From JARYGU01 sp033795365 (lineage in GTDB: Bacteria; Pseudomonadota; Alphaproteobacteria; Rhizobiales; Rhizobiaceae), in the NCBI GenBank assembly GCA_033795365.1, contig JARYGU010000006.1:186001-250000 (forward strand): DNA of 64,000 nt, written 5' to 3'. Position 1 is the stretch's first letter; every line of letters begins with the position of its first letter. A model generated the notes under the pieces. That model was given only the letters and a program-made list of their open reading frames with translations. It was not told the origin of the DNA and searched no databases. Shown here piece by piece: positions 9,279 to 17,620 of the stretch. Position numbers and translations under genes: made by a program.

Positions 9279-10421
9279 TCACCGCGCCAGCACATCCCGC
9301 ATCTCGACCAGATTGGACCGGACGCGCAGGATATAGAAGCCGATCGTCGCGAGGTGGGTTGGCATGATCCAGCCGTCCTCGCGGCCGTTCGAAATGATCG
9401 CCGGCTGGATGTTGAGTGCCGAGCGGAGCTGCTTGATGCTTTCGGTCCAAAGCGGAGCGATGCCGCGCTGCTGGATGACGACCTCGAAATCCGCGCCCGC
9501 CGCCGACAGGATGCCGTAATAGCCGTAGAGCTGGCCGTAGGCGAACCAGAAGCGGTCGTCCGCACGCGTGTCGAACCAGCCGCCGTTGTGGAATTCCGAA
9601 CGTTCGCGAATGATCGCCGACGTGCTGCCGATATCGTTGGATATGCGGTCGAGGAATTCGATCAGGTTGTCTGAGCGGCCGTCGAAGATCGCTTCGCACT
9701 TGACGAGGGAGTCGTTGAATCTGCGCAGATCCGTCATCGCCGAGCGATAGTAGTTCGGGGTCGGCGTCTTCGGCAGGAGCGAATCCGTGCCGAAATACCA
9801 GGTCTCCTCGTCGAACTGTATATTGCCGCGCGCCCGCTGGAGATCGGCATTGATGCCCGAGGTTCCGCGCACGCGACCGAGCGAATCGACGAGCTCGACC
9901 GCCGTGCGGCGCACTGCCTGGTTGACGCCCCGCTGGAACGAGGCCTTGTTGTCGAACCAGGGCGTGCGGTCCCAATCGAGCCCGAACAGACCGGCCTTGT
10001 AGAGGACCATGGAGGAAATCCAGGCATTCTGGTTGACGTTGAAATCGATGAGGTCGGCCGTGACGTCGACGATCGCCGAGCGCACGCACGTGGTCGGCGC
10101 CGGCTCTCCGGCCTCCACCGGCGCTTCCGGCGTGGCCTCGGCCGCAACCCCGGCATCGCGCTGGCGTTCGCCGAGATTGTAGGTGTTCACATAGTCCGGA
10201 TTGAAGTTCGTCCAGACCTGCGTCTGCCAAAAGAAGTAGAAATACAATCCGGCGATCAGCAGGAGAACGATACCGATCGGCCCCTTGATAATCCAGCCGC
10301 GGGCCCGATACCAGTTGGCGACGGATATGAAAGGCCAGAGCAGCCAGGAGACCGCAACGCCGATGCCCCGGCCGATCGCTGCGAAGATACGCTGGAAAAA
10401 CGCCACGATCGGGTCAAGCAT
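9279..10421 (-). CDS. DUF2333-like membrane-anchored protein
   Basis: A 380-residue protein that appears to belong to the DUF2333 family. One clear membrane helix lies at about residues 47-69 (GPIGIVLLLIAGLYFYFFW) after an amphipathic N-terminal region; the remaining 310 residues are soluble and probably periplasmic. No catalytic motif was recognised. Its ATG overlaps the end of the upstream gene by 8 bases, which indicates translational coupling. It is the last gene of a leftward cluster whose other members include an AAA+ ATPase and a TelA-like coiled-coil protein, so a shared envelope-linked role is possible but unproven. Confidence 0.75.
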   Translation of the reverse strand: MLDPIVAFFQRIFAAIGRGIGVAVSWLLWPFISVANWYRARGWIIKGPIGIVLLLIAGLYFYFFWQTQVWTNFNPDYVNTYNLGERQRDAGVAAEATPEAPVEAGEPAPTTCVRSAIVDVTADLIDFNVNQNAWISSMVLYKAGLFGLDWDRTPWFDNKASFQRGVNQAVRRTAVELVDSLGRVRGTSGINADLQRARGNIQFDEETWYFGTDSLLPKTPTPNYYRSAMTDLRRFNDSLVKCEAIFDGRSDNLIEFLDRISNDIGSTSAIIRERSEFHNGGWFDTRADDRFWFAYGQLYGYYGILSAAGADFEVVIQQRGIAPLWTESIKQLRSALNIQPAIISNGREDGWIMPTHLATIGFYILRVRSNLVEMRDVLAR

Positions 10422-11715
10422 TCGGTTTGTCCTCCTTGATGCCGTAAAGCCGCTTGCGGTAACCGGCCTTGTCCTTGAGATATGTCCGGGTCAGTGTCGC
10501 CACAACATATTCGCGGAACGTTTCGCTGAATTGTTCATAGGCCGAATAAAACCCCTGCTTGTCGAAGACGAAGCGTGAGACGAAATCATGCGGCACCATC
10601 TGCGCGACCAGCCGGTTGACCAGCCATTGATCGGGATGATCCGGAGCTGCCCGCACGAGCAGGAAGCGCAGATGCGGCTCCACGTCCGTCATCTTGATTT
10701 CGCCGGTCGCGGCAATCGTCCGGATCGCCTCCTGCAGGAAAGGATAAGTGCCGTCCCTCGCCACCGCCGCGGCATTGCGGTGCATCCATGTCTGCCGCCA
10801 GATCCGGTCCGCGCCGATGAGATCGACGCCGGGATCTTCGGCATTGATCAGGCCCGAGACGATCATTTCGGCGCGGTGCTGCAGGAGCCCGGACTGCTCC
10901 ACCCAGGAGGCGCGCGGCAGCTCCAGCCGCCTCGTCTTCGCCAGAAACTCGAAAATGCGCCGGTGATCGTCGAGCGCGATATAGCTCACCTGCCACGGAC
11001 GCGAGCGGCGGAACCCCGGAACGGTGGGATCGCAAACCACCGTCGTCGCCTTGTCGTCCAGGAAGACGTAAACGCCGCCGAAATGGTTGGCCCAATAGGC
11101 GTCGTGCCGGAAGACGAGCTGGTCTGGAACCAGCGCGTTCTGCCGTATGTCGCCCGTCTGCTTGGCCAGATCCACCATGCGGTTCAGCATGGCATCGTCG
11201 CTCCAGGCATTCGGCACCGTCTTCAGCCGGTCGACGAGCGAGCGCAGCTCCGCAGCCTTGCCCAGCATGTCCTCGGCCGAAAGCACGCGGAACCGCACCT
11301 CGTTGATCGAAAGCAGATCGTCTATATCCTCCACCGTCGAAACCGAATCCTCGATCTCGCCATAGAGCACGTCCCTGATGGTGATGGCATTGATCGCGCG
11401 CGAATTGGCGGAGAAGAATTCGTGCATCAGCGCCGCCGTGTTGGAAAAGCTCGTATGCACCACCGGCAGGTTCACCTGCTCCGGCGTCATGATGATGAAG
11501 CGGCGGTTCACCCTGTTCGGATCGAGATAGTCCCGGTCGCCAAGCTCTTCGGCGACTTCCGGGGAAAATCCGGTCATGTCGATGCGGAAGGCTTTGAGCG
11601 CCGTGCGGGGCAGGCCGAACCCCTCGAGCGCCCTGTTGTAGCGCTCGACGAGATGCGGCTCGGCGATCTCAAGCAGCCGGCCGTAGATCAGTTCGGCTTC
11701 GAGGAGGCGTTTCAT
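10414..11715 (-). CDS. DUF6638-like conserved protein
   Basis: A 433-residue soluble protein without signal peptide or clear membrane segment, and without any catalytic motif I recognise. It resembles proteins annotated DUF6638 in rhizobia. The N-terminus (MKRLLEAELIYGRLLEI) and the alternating charged helices suggest an all-helical scaffold. It overlaps the DUF2333-like gene by 8 bases and follows the antitoxin gene by 24 bases. It may therefore be transcribed from the toxin-antitoxin promoter as well as from the cluster's own promoter upstream of 16611. Confidence 0.7.
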   Translation of the reverse strand: MKRLLEAELIYGRLLEIAEPHLVERYNRALEGFGLPRTALKAFRIDMTGFSPEVAEELGDRDYLDPNRVNRRFIIMTPEQVNLPVVHTSFSNTAALMHEFFSANSRAINAITIRDVLYGEIEDSVSTVEDIDDLLSINEVRFRVLSAEDMLGKAAELRSLVDRLKTVPNAWSDDAMLNRMVDLAKQTGDIRQNALVPDQLVFRHDAYWANHFGGVYVFLDDKATTVVCDPTVPGFRRSRPWQVSYIALDDHRRIFEFLAKTRRLELPRASWVEQSGLLQHRAEMIVSGLINAEDPGVDLIGADRIWRQTWMHRNAAAVARDGTYPFLQEAIRTIAATGEIKMTDVEPHLRFLLVRAAPDHPDQWLVNRLVAQMVPHDFVSRFVFDKQGFYSAYEQFSETFREYVVATLTRTYLKDKAGYRKRLYGIKEDKPNA

Positions 11716-11739
11716 TCCCGTCCCGTTACTTTATACCGC

Positions 11740-12147
11740 TCATTCACTCGACGCCGAGACCTTGTCCTCCCCCCAGAAAAGATCATCAAGATCAACCCGA
11801 AGGGCTTTTGCGATGTTCTTCAAGACCGAAACGCTGCCCTCTTTTTTGCCCGTCTCGATTTCAGACAGATAGGCCGGACTGATGCCGACGGCCGTCGCCA
11901 GTTCCTTGCTGGCCAATCCGCGAAAATCCCGCCAGACGCGGATAGGGTTCTCCCCATCCATCAGGCGATATACGAATTCCGCAGGAATCATCTCTTCTTC
12001 GCCGGCAGCAAGCTTTTCCTTGAAACGGTCATACGCCGCCACATCGGCCATCGTTTCGGCTGCCTCGACCAGAGCGTCATACTCGGACCGCAGCAGAACG
12101 ACCATTTCATCGCCGCTCGGCGTCTTGAACTGCGTAACAGATCCCAT
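11740..12147 (-). CDS. Xre-family antitoxin (HigA-like)
   Basis: A 135-residue protein with a C-terminal helix-turn-helix (about residues 72-125: LASKELATAVGISPAYLSEIETGKK) and an N-terminal region (MVVLLRSEYDALVEAAE) typical of antitoxin partners of RelE-type toxins. It follows the toxin gene by 9 bases, in the toxin-first order of higBA and relBE-like modules. It would bind the toxin and repress the module's promoter. It lies inside a cluster of unrelated genes, which suggests later insertion. Confidence 0.85.
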   Translation of the reverse strand: MGSVTQFKTPSGDEMVVLLRSEYDALVEAAETMADVAAYDRFKEKLAAGEEEMIPAEFVYRLMDGENPIRVWRDFRGLASKELATAVGISPAYLSEIETGKKEGSVSVLKNIAKALRVDLDDLFWGEDKVSASSE

Positions 12148-12156
12148 GTCGAGCTC

Positions 12157-12408
12157 CTATTCGTAGACACTGCCGCGGCTGCCTATTTCTTCGATATCGA
12201 TAACATGTTCATTTTCGTCAAAGATAACGCGCCAATCGCCAACTCTCATTCTGTAACCCGGCCGTCCCTGCATCTTCTTTACGTTTGCAGCAAGCGAGGA
12301 AGGATCAGCAGCATACTGCTCCATTTTTTGGCGAATACGGACCGCGTCGTTACGCGGCATCCTGAGCAACATGCGTGAGGCGGATTTGCTATAAGCGATC
12401 TGCTTCAT
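12157..12408 (-). CDS. RelE/ParE-superfamily toxin
   Basis: An 83-residue basic protein with the RelE fold pattern: MKQIAYSKSASRMLLRMP, then PGYRMRVGDWRVIFDEN and a C-terminal strand ending in RGSVYE. Arg residues in the YRMRVGDWRV segment are the usual contacts for ribosome-dependent mRNA cleavage in this family; the exact activity is inferred. The start codon lies only five bases after a perfect TATAAT box, so the transcript is likely leaderless. It is paired with the Xre antitoxin just downstream. Confidence 0.85.
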   Translation of the reverse strand: MKQIAYSKSASRMLLRMPRNDAVRIRQKMEQYAADPSSLAANVKKMQGRPGYRMRVGDWRVIFDENEHVIDIEEIGSRGSVYE

Positions 12409-12413
12409 GAAAA

Positions 12414-12441
12414 ATTATAGCCCCCCGCGAATTTTCGTCAA
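12414..12441 (-). promoter_or_regulatory. Near-consensus sigma-70 promoter of the toxin-antitoxin pair
   Basis: On the minus strand TTGACG (12441-12436) and TATAAT (12419-12414) are separated by 16 bases. The -35 box begins next to the ATPase stop codon and the -10 box ends five bases before the toxin ATG. The expected start of transcription therefore falls on or at the start codon. A G-run fills the spacer. Confidence 0.8.
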
Positions 12442-12442
12442 G

Positions 12443-14359
12443 TCATTCCTGCCACCGCCCGTCCGCCTTCATCGCCTCTATCTCGCGGATCGCCTTCTCG
12501 CGCTGGCGCTCGCGCCGGATGATGTCGGTGACGGCAGCATCGTCGGATTTGTCCGTGTAGCGGAATTCCGAGTCGGCATAGCGGTTGATTTCCTGAAGCA
12601 CCATATCCATGGTGATCGGCCCCCGCAGTTCCTCGATCATCCCCTTCTTCTCGTCATAGGGCTTGTGCATGAAGGCGCCCGCCGAGACGAACCAGTCGTC
12701 TGGAAGATCGACATCCATCGCCCGCATCTTGATCGCATCCGTTATGTTCTTGATCGCCCGCCCGGTGAAGCGCGGCTCGGCGACCTTGATCTCGTGCAGA
12801 TAGGCGCCGATATCGGCAAGCGTCGCGATCCTGCCGCGGTCCTTCTCGAATCGCTCCCAGACGGCAAGCAGCCCCTCTTCCTTCGGCTTCGAATGCTGCT
12901 CGTAGGAGACCGAGACGGCGCGCTTGATCTCCTGGCCGGCGAAGAGGTCGTGCTTGCCGAGCGGTATCGAATGGTTCTTGCCGACGAGCAGGGCGAAGAT
13001 ATCGATGTAATCGGCCTCCGTCTGCGGCCCGTCGACCAGCCAGCGGGCGCCGGCGCGCTGGCGCAGCGCGTCGTCGACGTTTTCCGGATAGTTCGAGAAC
13101 ATCCCGAAGGTGCAGTTGCCTCGAATAATCGTCGAAGCCCCGGCGAAACTCTCCATCAGCACCGCCGTCACCTCGTGCTGGCCGGCAGACGCCCGGTCGT
13201 CGGAGCGCTTCGCGGCCACCTGGTCCACGTCGTCGATCGTGCCGAAGCCGATCGCCTTCGGATTGATGACGTTGTTGACGAACTCCTTGCAGTTCTGGCC
13301 GGATTTGCCCTGATAGGAGGAAATCTGGTCGACGCCGAAATTCTCGTAGTGGAAGGCGTAGCCGGCGATCTCGCAATAGTCGTTGACGAGCCCCGCCAGC
13401 ATCTGGATGAGGATCGTCTTGCCCGTGCCCGGCATGCCGTCGCCGATGAAGGTGAAGAGGAAGCCGCCGAGCTCGACGAAGGGGTTCATCTGCCGCTCGA
13501 AATCATAGGCCATCAGCATCTTGGCAAGCTTCATCGCCTGGTATTTGGCGATGTGGTTGCCGATGATCTCGTTCGGCTGCTTGAAGGTCATGACCAGCGG
13601 CTTGCGCTTGGCGCCGGGCGCCACGTCGAAGCCGTCGAGCGTGAAATCGTCCTGGTCGATGCGGATATGCGTATTCTCGAAACTCGAAAGCCCGGTGAAG
13701 CGTGTCTTCCGGCCGATCAGCCCCTCGATCGCGATGCGGGAGAAGGCGCGGGCGCGGGCGACGAGCGCCAGGTCGTCCGGCGCTCCGGCGATCGTTCGGT
13801 CGAGCGCCGAGATCATGCTCTTCAGCGCGTCCTGCGCCGTGTCGAAATGGTAGTCCGGCTCGTTCCCGTCCTCGACCGGCTCGCCCTCGCCCGGCAGCGT
13901 CGCGCCCAGATAGGCGGCGAATGTGAAGGCCGCGACATAGGCGGATGCCGAAAGCAGCGCCTTGAATTGCGTCGCCTCTTCGCCGCCAAGCGGGCTTGCG
14001 GCGTTGCGCGACTGCAATCCCTCGAGATTGGTCTGGCGGGCGAAGACGTCTGCGACGGCGAGCGCCACCTGCAGCCCGCGCCGGGCGCGGAACAGCAGCG
14101 CATGCTGCGGCGGCGTCATCAGCGGATCGCCGGCCCGTATGGATTGGATCGTCTTTTGAAGCTCGACCTCGCGGCTGCGCCGCACGCCGCCGGTCGCAAC
14201 CGTCGAGACGAAGCGCCGGTTGGTGCCGGCAAGGGCCGTGCCGCCCGCTCCATCGCCATCTTCCAACGTGACGAGCCTGGTCACCATGCTCTGCGCCACC
14301 GCCTGATGCTTCGCGATGTCATCTTCGTGGATCGTCGTGAGGCCGGCATTGAGACTCAT
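12443..14359 (-). CDS. AAA+ family ATPase of a conserved rhizobial cluster
   Basis: A 638-residue protein with a single AAA+ core in its middle: Walker A GDGMPGTGKT at about residues 300-310 and Walker B-like GFGTIDDVD near 370. Sensor-like (SNYPENV) and arginine-finger-like (DDALRQRAGAR) segments follow. The N-terminal 290 residues and the C-terminal 180 show no known domain. It probably works as a hexameric remodelling ATPase on a partner protein. It follows a gene of unknown function by 4 bases, and that gene follows the TelA-like gene by 10, so the three form a tight operon. Confidence 0.8.
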   Translation of the reverse strand: MSLNAGLTTIHEDDIAKHQAVAQSMVTRLVTLEDGDGAGGTALAGTNRRFVSTVATGGVRRSREVELQKTIQSIRAGDPLMTPPQHALLFRARRGLQVALAVADVFARQTNLEGLQSRNAASPLGGEEATQFKALLSASAYVAAFTFAAYLGATLPGEGEPVEDGNEPDYHFDTAQDALKSMISALDRTIAGAPDDLALVARARAFSRIAIEGLIGRKTRFTGLSSFENTHIRIDQDDFTLDGFDVAPGAKRKPLVMTFKQPNEIIGNHIAKYQAMKLAKMLMAYDFERQMNPFVELGGFLFTFIGDGMPGTGKTILIQMLAGLVNDYCEIAGYAFHYENFGVDQISSYQGKSGQNCKEFVNNVINPKAIGFGTIDDVDQVAAKRSDDRASAGQHEVTAVLMESFAGASTIIRGNCTFGMFSNYPENVDDALRQRAGARWLVDGPQTEADYIDIFALLVGKNHSIPLGKHDLFAGQEIKRAVSVSYEQHSKPKEEGLLAVWERFEKDRGRIATLADIGAYLHEIKVAEPRFTGRAIKNITDAIKMRAMDVDLPDDWFVSAGAFMHKPYDEKKGMIEELRGPITMDMVLQEINRYADSEFRYTDKSDDAAVTDIIRRERQREKAIREIEAMKADGRWQE

Positions 14360-14363
14360 GGCT

Positions 14364-15512
14364 TCAAACCTCGCTGATCACCTGGTTTCCGGCAATGACA
14401 TGCACCTTGTAGTCCCCGAAGACCGCCGCGGCATCCCCGGAGGCATAGAGCGCCTGATAGGCGTCGTGCGGTACGAGCGCGTGCTTCTCATAGGCGCTCA
14501 CGCCCATGCGGGTCGCTTCCAGATTGTCCGTGTCGATATGGAATTCCTCCTGCGCCGGCGTCGAGCTCCAGAAGCCGCGCTTGGCCGGCCGCTCGGCCTT
14601 GGAGAAGACCTCCTGCAGCGTCCAGGTCAGGAGCCAGGCATTTTCTGGCTTGCGCACCTTGGAAAGAATGCCGTTGATCTTCTCGTTGTTCTCGGTGATG
14701 CCCGAGGAATAGAAGGGGCCGAGCACGATGCGCCGCAACTGCTTGGGATGCAGCGTCGGGAAATCCTTGTCGAGATTGGTGGCGATGGTCACCGGCGTCA
14801 GCGAATAGGCGCTGTTCTTCAGCGTGAAATCGTCGAAGCTGCTTGCAAGCTCCGGATTGAGGAGGCCGCCCACGGGAAGCGGGATATCGACGTTCGCATT
14901 GAGCTTCCCGTCGTTCGTCACGAGCAGCTTTGCGACATTCTCGCTCGAATCCTCGATGGTGGCCATATAGACCATCGGAAGCGTGCTGGTGCCATCGAAA
15001 GCGCCCCAGCAGACCACGTAATAGGGCCGCATCGTCTTAGGGTTGACAGCGACGCGGATCGTCTCCGGCAGAATGAAGGGCGAAAAGACCTCGCCCCTGC
15101 CGATCTGCTGAAGATACATCCGCTCGGCCATCCGCGTCTGCAATTCGGCGGGAAAGGTCTTGTTGCGCAGGATGAAATCCGCCATTTCGGCGCGCAGCGC
15201 ATCCGCTTCGGGAATGGCGGCAAGGCGCTTTTCCGCACTCTGCCGGTCGTTTTCCAGCTCCAGCACGTTCTGGAAGACGGGGAAACCGCTTTCCGCCCGC
15301 GATATCCGGAACTGTTCGACGAAGCCGATGCGGTTCTCCCAGCAGGAGAACGACGCCTTCAAGCGGGCGAGATAGGGAATGACGACCTCGCCGATCACGC
15401 TGTTCTTGTAGAGCGGCGAATTCCGGTCAGCCAGGAATATCTCCAGCCCCCCGAGCGCCGCCCGGATGGTCGAGAAATACTGCGCGACCGCGCTTTCGGC
15501 TGCAGCGTTCAT
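14364..15512 (-). CDS. Conserved protein of unknown function in the ATPase/TelA-like operon
   Basis: A 382-residue soluble protein; I do not recognise its family. It has no signal peptide, no membrane helix and no obvious catalytic motif. The first 130 residues look helical; the middle alternates strands (RPYYVVCWGAFDG, PMVYMATIEDS). ATG at 15512 is preferred over a TTG two codons upstream. It lies 10 bases after the TelA-like gene and 4 bases before the AAA+ ATPase, so it is likely a substrate, adaptor or structural partner of one of them. Confidence 0.7.
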   Translation of the reverse strand: MNAAAESAVAQYFSTIRAALGGLEIFLADRNSPLYKNSVIGEVVIPYLARLKASFSCWENRIGFVEQFRISRAESGFPVFQNVLELENDRQSAEKRLAAIPEADALRAEMADFILRNKTFPAELQTRMAERMYLQQIGRGEVFSPFILPETIRVAVNPKTMRPYYVVCWGAFDGTSTLPMVYMATIEDSSENVAKLLVTNDGKLNANVDIPLPVGGLLNPELASSFDDFTLKNSAYSLTPVTIATNLDKDFPTLHPKQLRRIVLGPFYSSGITENNEKINGILSKVRKPENAWLLTWTLQEVFSKAERPAKRGFWSSTPAQEEFHIDTDNLEATRMGVSAYEKHALVPHDAYQALYASGDAAAVFGDYKVHVIAGNQVISEV

Positions 15513-15522
15513 CGGCAAACCA

Positions 15523-16611
15523 TCACGGCTTCACGTAGTTCGCGGTGTTGTGCTTCTCCATCACCTCCTGGAAGCGGCGGGCGAAGGCATCGTCGGCGAG
15601 TTTCTTGCGGCGCTGGATGTCCTGCGTCGACAGCATGTTCTTCTCGTGCATCTCCAGGAGGTCGCCGATATGGCGCTGGGCGGCCGAGCCGATGCCGGCC
15701 ATGGTTTCCTCCGCTGCCGTATCCACCTGGCTTCCGAGCGTGTTGATCTTGTGGGCCACGTCCTGCTGGGCCGCCGTCTTCAACGAATCCTCCAGCGCCT
15801 TGTAGAGAACGATGCGCTGCTCGGTGTCGATCGTCAGCTTGTTGATCAGCGTGTTCTGCGCGGCGATCTGGTTGTTGAGCGAATCGACGAAGGTCTGGAA
15901 CATCGACGTATAGCGCTCCAGCGTCTGGCTTTCGGCGAGCAGCTCCTGCTCCTTCGCCTGCTTCTCGTTGTATTCCGTCGCAAGCCGCGAACGCTCCCCT
16001 TCCAGGTCCGCGCGCGCCTTCTGGTCGGTCGAGGCCGCGATCCGGTTCTCGATGTCGAGCAGCATCGGGTTGAGCTCCTCGATGCGCTTCTGCGTCGCCT
16101 CCAGTTCGGTCATCGTGCCCTTGCGCCGCTCGATCACCTGAATGAGGCTCGCTTCGGAGGTTTTGTAGCGCTGATCGAGGATCGCCTTCTGGTCCTTGAG
16201 GATCCCGACGATCGTATCCGATTTCGAAAGCAGCTCCTGCAGATTGCCGGCAAGCGACATGTTGCGCACGCGGTCTGTGCGCATGCGCTGCATCTTCTGC
16301 TTGGAGAAGATGCCGATGAACTTCTCGTAGCCGGTATAGCTCTTCATGCTTTCGAATTCGGTGCCGAAGATGTTGGTCGCGTCCTCCAGGCCGATGATCA
16401 GGTCGGCGATATTCGCTTCCATGACCTTCTGCTGCTTGATCACGTCCTGGATGCGGGCGTTCTCGATATCAAAATCGACGTCGCCGAGCTTGGTATCGGC
16501 TTTCGCGAACTGTTCCAGCACCGTGCTGGACTGGTCGAGCTTGCCGCGCATCTGCTCGACCACGCTGCGGGTCTTCTCGATCTCCGTGTCGAAATTCTGA
16601 AGTGTCGCCAT
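15523..16611 (-). CDS. TelA-like (toxic anion resistance family) coiled-coil protein
   Basis: A 362-residue protein, almost entirely alpha-helical with long heptad-like stretches (for example about 190-260, rich in Glu, Lys, Arg and Leu), resembling the TelA/KlaA toxic anion resistance family. It has no signal peptide or membrane helix. ATG at 16611 has a purine-rich ribosome site (AGGGGGAAGG) and is preferred over an ATG nine codons upstream. It is the first gene of the leftward cluster. In other bacteria TelA-like proteins occur with Ter-type stress or phage-resistance genes, so a stress or envelope role is possible; no tellurite or Ter gene is present here. Confidence 0.7.
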   Translation of the reverse strand: MATLQNFDTEIEKTRSVVEQMRGKLDQSSTVLEQFAKADTKLGDVDFDIENARIQDVIKQQKVMEANIADLIIGLEDATNIFGTEFESMKSYTGYEKFIGIFSKQKMQRMRTDRVRNMSLAGNLQELLSKSDTIVGILKDQKAILDQRYKTSEASLIQVIERRKGTMTELEATQKRIEELNPMLLDIENRIAASTDQKARADLEGERSRLATEYNEKQAKEQELLAESQTLERYTSMFQTFVDSLNNQIAAQNTLINKLTIDTEQRIVLYKALEDSLKTAAQQDVAHKINTLGSQVDTAAEETMAGIGSAAQRHIGDLLEMHEKNMLSTQDIQRRKKLADDAFARRFQEVMEKHNTANYVKP

Positions 16612-16817
16612 GCCTTCCCCCTCTCTCCAGGGCGTCATACGCCCGATTCACACGCCGCAGCGCCGGCAACGATCCGCAAACCGGCCTTCCCGACATGAGA
16701 GGCTGCGCAATGAATTACAAGAATGTTCCTGAAAGATTTTTCAAGGACATTCGCGAAAACATGCGAAAGAATATGCATATAGCCATTGATAGGGAACGGC
16801 GCCTCGAAGTGCGGGCA

Positions 16818-17405
16818 TCACTGCGCGTTCATCTCGTCCTCCCAGTGGCGCCGGCAATAGGAAACGTATTTCTCGTTTCCCCCGACCTCCACCTGAGCGC
16901 CCTCTTTCACGACCTTGCCGTCGGGCCCGAGGCGGATCACCATCGTCGCCTTGCGCCCGCAATGACAGATGGTGCGCACCTCCCGCAATTCGTCGGCGAT
17001 TGCAAGCAGCGTCCTGGAGCCGGGAAAGAGCTTTCCCTGAAAATCCGTGCGCAGACCGTATGCCATCACCGGGATATGCATCCGGTCGGCGACACGCGCG
17101 AGCTGCCAGACCTGTGCCTCCGTCAGGAACTGCGCCTCGTCAACGAAGACGCAGGCGATGGCGCCCGTGCCGTCGCCGGTCAACCGCTCGACCAGCATGT
17201 GGAGATCGTCGGACGGATCGAACGCTATGGCGTCGGATTCCAGCCCGATGCGCGAGGAGATGCGGCCCCGCCCCGCCCGATCGTCGAAGGAGGCGATCAG
17301 GATCGCCGTACGCATCCCGCGCTCCTGATAATTGTAGGATGCCTGCAGGAGAAGCGTCGACTTTCCCGCATTCATCGTTGCATAGCTGAAATAGAGTTTG
17401 GCCAT
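16818..17405 (-). CDS. tdk: Thymidine kinase
   Basis: Phosphorylates thymidine (and deoxyuridine) in the salvage pathway. The 195-residue protein is of the prokaryotic class II type: P-loop ATMNAGKST at residues 9-17, the FVDEAQFL motif near residue 90, and a C-terminal zinc site with CHCG near 150 and CRRH near 185. The ATG at 17405 gives the canonical N-terminus MAKLYFSYATMNAGKS; the open frame continues 29 codons upstream but without homology. It is divergent from choX and stands alone. Confidence 0.93.
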   Translation of the reverse strand: MAKLYFSYATMNAGKSTLLLQASYNYQERGMRTAILIASFDDRAGRGRISSRIGLESDAIAFDPSDDLHMLVERLTGDGTGAIACVFVDEAQFLTEAQVWQLARVADRMHIPVMAYGLRTDFQGKLFPGSRTLLAIADELREVRTICHCGRKATMVIRLGPDGKVVKEGAQVEVGGNEKYVSYCRRHWEDEMNAQ

Positions 17406-17567
17406 GGTTGTTCTTGGCTCGCAGCCCGTCGTGTTGCCAATCCCGTGGAGGCGAAAACCACAGAAAATAGCGGCTTTAGCAGGTTGCGACATTCTTGCGC
17501 CGAATTGCGAACGGCATTCAAAAATACTGGCCCCGGATAGGCCTCCGCAGGCTGCAAACAGCTTGAA

Positions 17568-17612
17568 TTGACATCGTTTTGGTGCTTGGCTGAGACATTA
17601 AAGAACGGGGAG
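17568..17612 (+). promoter_or_regulatory. Candidate promoter and ribosome site of choX
   Basis: A perfect -35 box TTGACA (17568-17573) lies 48 bases before the choX ATG. The -10 is weak (TGAGAC at 17591 or a T/A-rich hexamer near 17596). A strong ribosome site GGGGAG (17607-17612) sits 8 bases before the ATG. A strong -35 with a poor -10 suggests activator dependence. Confidence 0.4.
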
Positions 17613-17620
17613 CAACAAAA

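Noticed and set aside
12407..14377. Open frame antisense to the AAA+ ATPase
   Set aside because: Walker motifs and operon spacing fix the coding strand as minus; the plus translation has no domain.
15523..16611. True tellurite resistance operon
   Set aside because: Only the TelA-like protein resembles such systems; terZABCDE or klaB/klaC-type genes are missing.
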